9,590 bases of DNA from an uncultured Mediterranea sp. (GTDB lineage Bacteria; Bacteroidota; Bacteroidia; Bacteroidales; Bacteroidaceae), in NCBI GenBank assembly GCA_946007445.1, contig CAMGAL010000058.1, positions 1-9,590 on the forward strand, read 5' to 3'. How positions within the stretch are numbered: position 1 is the first letter of the stretch; every line of letters starts with the position of its first letter. A program made the translations under genes and the position numbers. The notes under the pieces are model-generated. The model was not told where the DNA came from, made no database searches, and was given only the letters and a program-made list of their open reading frames with translations. Shown one piece after another: positions 1-4,746 of the stretch.

Positions 1-1045
1 CTTCATAGACATGTGCTGTACTTGAATATCCATAAGGATTACGACTAAACACTATGCTATTCAAGAAAATTTCTTTATGAGCCTGAACTTTTTTAATTAT
101 TTCCACTGCCTCATAATCTCGAATAAATGTATCATATTCATTTAGATTCCGTTCTGATATACGTACTGTCCCTCCTTTAATTGAACGAAAACTACATACT
201 CCCTCGTAATCTCTATCCCAAAGAAAATAACAAATACCGCCTGCAATATCAACATTAGAAAAACAATCTCTTGAATCAGGATAGTCTGTAATATGAATTA
301 TGTGTTTATCATTGAGCATTTCCTTCCTAAATTCATCTAGTCCTCTACCACCGCTATACCATCTGGCAGGAATAATCATTGAGAGATATCTTGGCTTTAA
401 CTTCTTTGCTTGTCCTACAAATAAATGATATATGGGAATTGCACTTGCACCATTACCGCCACCATCATTCATTTGGTACGGCGGATTCCCTATAATCACA
501 TCAAATTTCATATCGTTTGGAAATAACTTTTTGGGGTTATCAGTATGTATAAATTGATAAGCATATTGTTCTGCAGCAGTGCCTCGGTCATATACCTCCT
601 TGCTGGCACCACAGTATTTACACTTGCCATTGACCCAAGTGTGGCGGATGGGCTTGTACCAAACGTGTCCCTGCTCATCGTTGAAACGGCTCACACTATG
701 CTGACGATCAGCCCACTTGCTGCAATAGAGCGTGCGGCGACTCAATAGCGCGGTCAGCTCCGTCAGAGCCATGCCAAACACCTGATGGTGCATGATGTGG
801 TCGATGCGTTGCTGACGGTCGGGTATCTGCGAAGCCAAGCCACGGTCGAGTCGCTTGACTATCTCGCGCAGGAAGACCCCCGACTTACAGAAGGGGTCGA
901 GGAAGGTGGTCGTAGGGTTGCAGAACAGCTCCTGCGGAAGCAGGTCGAGCACTTGGTTGGCCAAAGTGGGAGGCGTAAACACCTCGTCGTTGCTGAGGTT
1001 GGCGATGCAGTTCAGCACATCGGGATTATAATCATTGTTCGCCAT
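1..1045 (-). CDS. Eco57I-like N6-adenine DNA methyltransferase of a restriction-modification system (partial, C-terminus off the window)
   Basis: I translated this by hand from ATG at 1045-1043; the frame stays open for 348 codons to the left edge. Visible in the protein: DEVFTPP near residues 20-26 (motif X-like); FLDPFCKSGVF at 48-58 (SAM-binding motif I); an insert with C108 and a C142-x-x-C145 pair followed by GAS, which looks like a zinc finger; and IIGNPPYQ with N187-P-P-Y190, the catalytic motif IV of amino-methyltransferases acting on adenine. A region containing IIPARWYSGG and IAGGICYFLW follows, as in Eco57I-type methylases. The start overlaps the stop of the upstream methyltransferase gene by 14 nt, which implies translational coupling. 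The gene is GC-rich from 1045 to about 600 and AT-rich from about 570 to 1. Family and role are recognised from motifs; target sequence and nuclease partner cannot be seen. A helicase-nuclease gene probably follows beyond position 1. Confidence 0.9.
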   Translation of the reverse strand, partial: MANNDYNPDVLNCIANLSNDEVFTPPTLANQVLDLLPQELFCNPTTTFLDPFCKSGVFLREIVKRLDRGLASQIPDRQQRIDHIMHHQVFGMALTELTALLSRRTLYCSKWADRQHSVSRFNDEQGHVWYKPIRHTWVNGKCKYCGASKEVYDRGTAAEQYAYQFIHTDNPKKLFPNDMKFDVIIGNPPYQMNDGGGNGASAIPIYHLFVGQAKKLKPRYLSMIIPARWYSGGRGLDEFRKEMLNDKHIIHITDYPDSRDCFSNVDIAGGICYFLWDRDYEGVCSFRSIKGGTVRISERNLNEYDTFIRDYEAVEIIKKVQAHKEIFLNSIVFSRNPYGYSSTAHVYE

Positions 1046-1700
1046 AAGAGAGAGGATTAAGTTTCAGAAAATGGACGGGTGGGAAGGTACGGCAGGGGTC
1101 GTCAGAGAAGAGGTCACCGCCCTGACTGCTTGCCACCAAGTAGCTGAACTCATAATCGCGGCGGTTCATCAGGCCGCCACCGAGCAGGCTCCATTCGGAG
1201 ATGACAATCCACTCATCGGGCCTATCGACCCGATGATAGTTGAGCGCATCGCCTATGATGATATTCTTACTGAGCAGGTAGCGGATGCTGTCCAAGCAAT
1301 CCGGCTTGATGCTGTCGTTGTAGAGGGTGCGGTATTCGTCGGAGAAGATTTGAAACAAACGCTCTCGGCAGGCTGTGGCATTGTCGGCCAACAGTTCAAT
1401 GCCGTAGATACTGCTGACGGCCAACACGGCGTTCTTCTCATATTCCAACTGGGTGCTCTTCTTCTGCTCTACCAGACGGCGGCAAACTTGTAGTTTCCGG
1501 CGGAGAATCTCTGCCAGGAAATTGCCGTCGCCGCAGGCCGGTTCGAGGAAACGGCTGTCGATGCGCTCCGTTTCGTGCTTTACGAGGTCGAGCATCGCGT
1601 TGACTTCCCGCTCGTTGGTGAAGACCTCGCCGTGCTGTTGCACGCGTTCGCGCGATTTTACTTGTTTCGGTTGGGGTGTAATCATAGTCATGCCAAACAT
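1032..1700 (-). CDS. SAM-dependent DNA methyltransferase subunit (N-6 DNA methylase-like) of the same restriction-modification system
   Basis: This 222-aa protein has GEVFTNEREV at residues 24-33 (motif X-like), FLEPACGDGNFL at 51-62 (motif I, SAM binding), YGIELL with acidic E102 (motif II, ribose contact) and IIIGDAL with D151 (motif III). No NPPY/DPPY catalytic motif is present. It probably binds SAM but needs the overlapping downstream gene, which has NPPY, for adenine methylation. The C-terminal FSDD...FPPVHFLKL segment resembles the normal end of such small subunits, so I read it as full length. ATG is possible at 1700, 1691 or 1685; I keep 1700, but the homologous part only begins around TPQPKQ, so 1685 is a good alternative. 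No clear Shine-Dalgarno site is present, as is usual in Bacteroidetes. The start region lies in an inverted repeat. Function is inferred from motifs and context. Confidence 0.87.
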   Translation of the reverse strand: MFGMTMITPQPKQVKSRERVQQHGEVFTNEREVNAMLDLVKHETERIDSRFLEPACGDGNFLAEILRRKLQVCRRLVEQKKSTQLEYEKNAVLAVSSIYGIELLADNATACRERLFQIFSDEYRTLYNDSIKPDCLDSIRYLLSKNIIIGDALNYHRVDRPDEWIVISEWSLLGGGLMNRRDYEFSYLVASSQGGDLFSDDPCRTFPPVHFLKLNPLSYGEQ

Positions 1701-1735
1701 TTAGGTCGCAAGGTCATCGGCCTATCATTTGGCAT
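1690..1735. promoter_or_regulatory. Two-step inverted repeat around the methyltransferase start codon
   Basis: The outer arms ATGCCAAA (1690-1697) and TTTGGCAT (1728-1735) pair perfectly over 8 bp. The inner arms TAGGTCG (1702-1708) and CGGCCTA (1718-1724) pair over 7 bp with one G-T type mismatch, leaving a 9-nt loop. The proposed ATG (1700-1698) sits in the 3-4 nt internal bulge between the two stems. In the mRNA this could hide the start codon; as DNA it could be an operator. Both are inferences from symmetry alone. Confidence 0.4.
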
Positions 1736-1795
1736 GTGTGACGTATATGGGTAGTCGGTGCGAAACAGACAAAGAAAAAGGGTGCAAGCCTCTTC

Positions 1796-2018
1796 TTATG
1801 GTGTTCCGGGGTACAAGCCTAGGAATATCTTTGGACCCCATCCGCGAATAAGAATTATGCCTACACCCGCTGAACGGGTGCAAACATCTTCTATCTTGAT
1901 TCGCGGATTGGCCTTGATTCCCGACGCTTATACATCTATACGTCAAAGCCAACCATCATTGATGTGGTCTGTTATCCAAATAGTAAGTTTCCTAGGCTTG
2001 TTTTCTGGAACACCACAA
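1796..2018. repeat. Imperfect long inverted-repeat element (possible MITE or structured RNA)
   Basis: The left arm 1801-1825 reads GTGTTCC, six bases, then CAAGCCTAGGAA. The complement of 1989-2013 reads the same with different middle bases, giving 21 of 25 matches. Weaker similarity continues outward (TTnTGG) and inward (TTTGGA). Between the arms lie further stem-loops: 1808-1816 with 1831-1839 (8 of 9 pairs), 1840-1908, and 1908-1917 with 1943-1952 (9 of 10 pairs). No target-site duplication is obvious. It could be a miniature inverted-repeat element, a non-coding RNA, or the leader of the restriction-modification operon. Confidence 0.5.
1840..1908. repeat. Nested stem-loop with perfect 10-bp outer stem
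   Basis: ATCCGCGAAT (1840-1849) is perfectly complementary to ATTCGCGGAT (1899-1908). AAGA (1850-1853) and TCTT (1894-1897) can extend the stem past a one-base bulge. Inside lies a second hairpin, CACCCG (1864-1869) with CGGGTG (1875-1880) and a 5-nt loop. It begins directly after another stem-loop ending at 1839, so the structures stack without spacers. No U-tract follows on either strand, so a simple terminator is unlikely. Confidence 0.5.
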
Positions 2019-2109
2019 TGATAGTCTGATGCTGCTATATGTTATTTAAATCAATCTATTATCTCAGTCTTTTATCGTTAATTTTTTCAGTTAATATGGA
2101 TTTACGGAA

Positions 2110-2117
2110 CAAAGATA
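2110..2117 (-). promoter_or_regulatory. Possible Bacteroidetes -7 box (TATCTTTG) reading toward the restriction-modification genes
   Basis: The minus strand reads TATCTTTG, a full match to TAnnTTTG. I see no TTTG -33 element at the usual 19-21 bp spacing, so this may be chance. If real, the transcript would begin near 2103 and carry a leader of about 400 nt containing the inverted-repeat element at 1796-2018. Confidence 0.25.
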
Positions 2118-2249
2118 AACAAAATACCGGGAGTTTGCACACCGCTGGCATAAAAATCTCATGCAAGATACCGCAGCTTCCTTCATGGAAGATAGCCACG
2201 GGCTTTCAAGAATGTGAACTGCTCATCCTGGGCATCTATTTGTTTCGTC

Positions 2250-2313
2250 GAGTTTCAATAGCTGAAACTGTGAGTTTAATTACTTGAAACTATGAGTTTC
2301 AATAGCTGAAACT
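2250..2313. repeat. Three tandem 22-bp palindromic units
   Basis: Units start at 2250, 2272 and 2294, exactly 22 bp apart. Units 1 and 3 are identical over 20 bases (GAGTTTCAATAGCTGAAACT); unit 2 diverges in the middle (AATTACT) but keeps GAGTTT and GAAACT. Within units 1 and 3, AGTTTCA and TGAAACT form a 7-bp stem with a 5-nt loop. There are no spacers of CRISPR type. It may be a dispersed Bacteroides palindromic repeat or a multi-site operator. Confidence 0.75.
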
Positions 2314-2515
2314 CGGAACGGAATAGGTATTCTGAGAAAGGAGAATAGAGGGTAAGTACCGCCTGTTTTCTATTGCGTTTTCCTTCAAAATGGCCTGTAT
2401 TTGCACGAAAAATGAGGCGTTTTTCTCGAAAACGACTCAAAATAGGGCGAAAAACAGCTGTTTTTAGGACGTTTTTGAGCGCGAAAGTGGCACGGTTTAC
2501 CCATTTTTACCCTCA

Positions 2516-2599
2516 CTACCCTCACACCCTCACCCTTACCCTCACACTCAATCGGCACATAGCCAATGGGTTACAGAGAGTGTGAGGGTGTGAGGGTAG
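2516..2599. repeat. CCCTCAC-rich inverted repeat with 18-bp perfect arms
   Basis: CTACCCTCACACCCTCAC (2516-2533) is perfectly complementary to GTGAGGGTGTGAGGGTAG (2582-2599). A competing pairing uses ACCCTCACACTC (2538-2549) with GAGTGTGAGGGT (2578-2589). The left arm consists of several CCCTCAC-like repeats, so two mutually exclusive hairpins are possible. It lies downstream of murI on the minus strand; neither arm is followed by a clear U-tract. Confidence 0.7.
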
Positions 2600-2632
2600 A
2601 AAATAAAATTCGTAGGAGGGAGGAAATAGCAG

Positions 2633-2658
2633 AGGGGCGGACACACAGGTCCGCCCCT
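2633..2658. repeat. REP-like GC-rich hairpin, copy 1
   Basis: AGGGGCGGAC (2633-2642) pairs perfectly with GTCCGCCCCT (2649-2658) around the 6-nt loop ACACAG. A near-identical hairpin occurs at 3540-3565 in the same orientation. Stable intergenic hairpins of this kind can act as terminators, mRNA 3'-end stabilisers or dispersed palindromic repeats. No U-tract follows. Confidence 0.75.
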
Positions 2659-2770
2659 ACAGCGTCATCATCGAATGGCTTCACACACAGCGTGATGAGG
2701 ATTCAACATGACATGATGTAAACGATTACCTCTAAACACCTTATCTCCTCATAACATCGAGTATAGGCTT

Positions 2771-2822
2771 TAACTCCTAAGGCCCGTCAGGGCCGATAAC
2801 TCCTCTAACTCCTTTAACTCCT
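2771..2822. repeat. TAACTCCT repeat cluster with a small GC hairpin
   Basis: TAACTCCT occurs at 2771-2778, 2797-2804, 2806-2813 and 2815-2822; the last three are on a 9-bp period. Between the first and second lies GGCCC (2781-2785), loop GTCA, GGGCC (2790-2794). This follows the murI stop on the minus strand and could form a weak terminator there, though no U-tract is present. Confidence 0.65.
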
Positions 2823-2860
2823 AAAGCAAAAGTAATGGCCTTTATCTCCTTCGCAAATAG

Positions 2861-3515
2861 TCACTCCAAGTCGATATGCTCCACTGCAATCTCCTCGTTG
2901 AGGAAGAGGGAGGCGGAGTCTTGGAACTTTTCGGGAGCCTCGGTGGTGAGGTAACGGCAAGTGCCTCCGCGTGTGCAACGTCGCTCCATCTCCGGGTGGC
3001 GGAGCAGGTAGTCGTGTAGACTCTTGGCTACTAGTTCGCCTTGGGCTATAGTGCGGATGCTTGAAGGCATGTAGGAGGCAATCTTGGGCAGCAGCAGCGG
3101 ATAGTGGGTGCAACCCAGAATGACGGTGTCTATCTGGCGGTCGCGTGCCAGCAGTTCGTCGATGTATTTCCGGACAAAGTAGTCGGCTCCGGGCGAGTCG
3201 GCTTCGTTGTTCTCCACGAGAGGCACCCACATGGGGCAGGTCGTGCATCTGGATGGTGCGGAGTGCTTTGGCCGAGGCGGTGTTGCACGCCAAGATGACG
3301 AGGTGGCACCCCATCTCGAAGAGCTTGGCTACTGCTTGGCGGGTAAAGTCGTAAACCACCTCGAAGGAGCGAGTGCCATAGGGCGTGCGGGCATTGTCGC
3401 CTAAGTATAGGTAGTCGTAGGTGGGGAGGGCTTCGCGTATCTTGCTCAGGATGGTGAGGCCTCCGTAGCCGGAGTCGAATACGCCGATGGGGCCGGGAGG
3501 AGTGGAGAGATTCAT
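2861..3515 (-). pseudogene. murI: Glutamate racemase, disrupted by internal deletion and frameshift
   Basis: MurI interconverts L- and D-glutamate in the cytoplasm to supply D-glutamate for peptidoglycan. The first frame, from ATG at 3515, encodes 94 family-like residues: GVFDSGYGG (11-19), ARTPYGTRS (42-50) and the first catalytic cysteine C77 in ACNTAS. The second frame, from about 3238 to the TGA at 2861, continues with CPMWVPLVENNEA and carries the second cysteine in GCTHYP (codon 3112-3110), ending in HIDLE. About 57-60 residues usual between DLP and ACPMW are absent, including the middle-domain ATxGT region, and the frame shifts at 3233-3240. The first frame would run on to 2814 with unrelated sequence. 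I prefer ATG 3515 over the GTG at 3551, which lies inside a repeat. A real deletion and an assembly error are both possible. Confidence 0.88.
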
Positions 3516-3539
3516 GGTGGGGTGGTGGTTAATACGCAT

Positions 3540-3565
3540 AAGGGCGGACACACAGGCCCGCCCTT
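3540..3565. repeat. REP-like GC-rich hairpin, copy 2, between the second skp-like gene and murI
   Basis: AAGGGCGGAC (3540-3549) pairs with GCCCGCCCTT (3556-3565) over 9 of 10 positions, with the loop ACACAG also found in copy 1 at 2633-2658. It lies in the 73-bp gap after the second chaperone gene, where a hairpin could reduce read-through into murI or stabilise the upstream mRNA. Confidence 0.75.
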
Positions 3566-3588
3566 ACTATGGATTCATGATGATGAAT

Positions 3589-4095
3589 TTACTTGATACC
3601 CAGCTGGGCCTTGACCTTGGCGGTCACGTCTGTGCTCTGAGCGCTGACGAAGGGAATGGCGGTGCGGGCCAGGTCGAAGATATAGACTACGCCTTCGGCT
3701 TGTCCTACGGCCTGAATGGCATCATCCAACTTCTTGTAGATGGGCACCATAGCGTCTTGACGGGCCTTCTCCATAGCTTGGTAAGCCTCCTGCTGGAACT
3801 GCTCCTGGCGCTGGGCAAGGTCTTGTACTTCCTTCTGACGACGCTCCAGAATGTTCTTGGGCAGAGAGTCCTGCTGCTGAACCAGCTCCTGATACTTCTT
3901 GTTGAGCTCTTCCTGACCACGCTGCATCTCTTCCTGATACTTCTTGGCCATGGCGTCGAGGTCGGCCTGAGCCTTGGTAAATTCGGGCATGACGCTGATG
4001 ACCTCTTGTGAGTTCATGTGTGCAAACTTGGCCTGGGCCATTGCTCCCAGCGGGAGGATAAACATTGCTACGGCAAATGCGATTTTCTTAAACAT
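3589..4095 (-). CDS. OmpH/Skp family periplasmic chaperone, second copy
   Basis: The product is 168 aa. It starts with a signal peptide (MFKKIAFAVAMFILPLGAMAQA, cleavage likely after about residue 20-22). A short beta segment, KFAHMNSQEVISVMPEF, follows, then a long Gln/Glu/Lys-rich helical stretch of about residues 40-118 that should form the coiled-coil tentacles of Skp. The C-terminal beta part contains VVYIFDLARTAIPFVS. Length and layout fit the OmpH family. Such proteins hold unfolded outer-membrane proteins in the periplasm on the way to BamA, encoded two genes upstream. It follows the first skp-like gene by 63 bp, with a possible promoter of its own in that gap. Skp-like identity is recognised from layout and context; how the two copies divide the work cannot be told. 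Confidence 0.93.
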   Translation of the reverse strand: MFKKIAFAVAMFILPLGAMAQAKFAHMNSQEVISVMPEFTKAQADLDAMAKKYQEEMQRGQEELNKKYQELVQQQDSLPKNILERRQKEVQDLAQRQEQFQQEAYQAMEKARQDAMVPIYKKLDDAIQAVGQAEGVVYIFDLARTAIPFVSAQSTDVTAKVKAQLGIK

Positions 4096-4145
4096 AATGA
4101 GTAGGTTTATTTGTTATTTAATATATTCCGTTGGTTTTCAGGGTG

Positions 4146-4153
4146 CAAATGTA
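4146..4153 (-). promoter_or_regulatory. Possible -7 box (TACATTTG) for the second skp-like gene and murI
   Basis: The minus strand reads TACATTTG, a full TAnnTTTG match, just after the stop of the first skp-like gene and about 50 nt before the next start codon. A TTTG -33 box is not seen. It may provide an internal promoter for the distal part of the operon. Confidence 0.4.
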
Positions 4154-4158
4154 AGCAT

Positions 4159-4674
4159 TTAATTTGAATATCCCACTATCGAGAGCACTTCATTGCTGAT
4201 GTCGATGTCGGGGGAGGCGAAAATCAGGCTGCTGGCTGAGGCTCTGTCTACGACGGCTGCATAGCCGCGCTGGGTGGCCAGCTTCTTCACAGCATCGTAG
4301 ATGCGGTCTTCGCTGGGTTGCATCAGTTCGCTGCGCTTCTGGGCCAGTTCGCCTTCGGGACCGAAGTATTTGCGGCGCAGTTCGGCGGCGGCCGTCTCCT
4401 TTTGGATGATGGCCTCTTCGCGCTGGGTGCGTTGTGTCTCACTCAGGGTCTTGAGGGCTTTCTGATAGCTGTCATAGAGGTTCTTGGCCTCTTGGGTGGC
4501 CTTCTCGACTTCGGCCTGGCGCTGCTTGGAGAGCTGCTCCAGTTGCTGGTTGGCTTGGGCGTATGCAGGGATTTTATCCAGAATATACTCCATGTCGATG
4601 AGTGCGAATTTCTGTGCCTGGGCACCGAGTGCGGTGCCTAACAGGAGGATGAATAGCAGTAAGGTCTTTTTCAT
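4159..4674 (-). CDS. OmpH/Skp family periplasmic chaperone, first copy
   Basis: The product is 171 aa with a clear signal peptide (MKKTLLLFILLLGTALGAQAQ, cleavage likely near residue 20). The mature part starts KFALIDMEYILDKIPAY, the short beta segment typical of OmpH. A charged, Gln-rich helix follows over about residues 40-125 (QLEQLSKQRQAEVEKATQEA and onward), which should form the coiled coil. The C-terminal part, YAAVVDRASASSLIFASPDIDIS, is the returning beta strand and end typical of the family. It lies 72 bp downstream of bamA, matching the usual bamA-skp pairing, so a role in escorting outer-membrane proteins to BamA is well supported by family and context. ATG at 4674 directly starts the signal peptide. 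The gap before it is filled by direct repeats. Confidence 0.94.
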   Translation of the reverse strand: MKKTLLLFILLLGTALGAQAQKFALIDMEYILDKIPAYAQANQQLEQLSKQRQAEVEKATQEAKNLYDSYQKALKTLSETQRTQREEAIIQKETAAAELRRKYFGPEGELAQKRSELMQPSEDRIYDAVKKLATQRGYAAVVDRASASSLIFASPDIDISNEVLSIVGYSN

Positions 4675-4679
4675 TCGTT

Positions 4680-4720
4680 TGAGTTTTTGAGTTTATAAGT
4701 TTCTGAGTTTTTGAGTTTAT
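4680..4720. repeat. Direct repeat, 17 bp on a 24-bp period, between bamA and the first skp-like gene
   Basis: TGAGTTTTTGAGTTTAT occurs exactly at 4680-4696 and 4704-4720, followed by another GAGTT at 4721. Within each unit GAGTTT is itself repeated. The repeats fill most of the 72-bp gap and would form the leader just ahead of the chaperone start codon. Copy number could vary by slippage. Confidence 0.75.
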
Positions 4721-4746
4721 GAGTTGAATAACACAGAGACACTTCT

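Larger units (their letters stand above)
1701..2860. other. Gene-poor, repeat-rich intergenic region between the restriction-modification genes and murI
   Basis: About 1.15 kb lies between two minus-strand transcription units and shows no gene I can support. Short open frames exist on both strands (for example 1758-2021 and 2039-2287 on plus, 1725-1952 on minus), but none shows a recognisable domain or a protein-like composition. The region is packed with inverted and direct repeats, listed separately. Composition varies: about 2030-2480 is AT-rich, while 2500-2660 is dominated by CCCTCAC-type repeats and a GC-rich hairpin. It likely contains the 3' end of the envelope operon, the promoter and leader of the restriction-modification operon, and perhaps the edge of a horizontally acquired segment. 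Confidence 0.6.

Noticed and set aside
545..1493. Plus-strand open frames at 545-748, 785-1060 and 1035-1493
   Set aside because: They lie opposite the two methyltransferase genes, which carry catalytic and cofactor motifs in the minus-strand frames. The plus-strand products show none.
1725..2021. Small frames on both strands at 1725-1952 and 1758-2021
   Set aside because: Both cross the long inverted-repeat element, have no recognisable domain and are better explained as structured non-coding sequence.
2039..2287. Possible 82-aa plus-strand gene
   Set aside because: It starts with a hydrophobic stretch, but it has no domain I recognise, no promoter and ends inside the palindromic repeat array. 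It may be a repeat-derived frame. A family of homologues with conserved codon usage would change this view.
2250..2313. CRISPR array
   Set aside because: The repeats follow each other with only 2 bp between units, so there are no spacers, and no cas gene is visible.
2781..2794. Rho-independent terminator after murI
   Set aside because: The GGCCC/GGGCC stem has only 5 bp and no U-tract follows on the minus strand, so I list it only as part of the repeat cluster.
2861..3232. Independent 123-aa gene starting at an internal Met
   Set aside because: The Met is the one in the ACPMWVP region of MurI. The segment is the C-terminal part of the broken racemase, not a separate gene.
3516..3551. GTG start for murI at 3551
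   Set aside because: It lies inside the REP-like hairpin and would add residues not expected in the family. ATG at 3515 fits the usual N-terminus.
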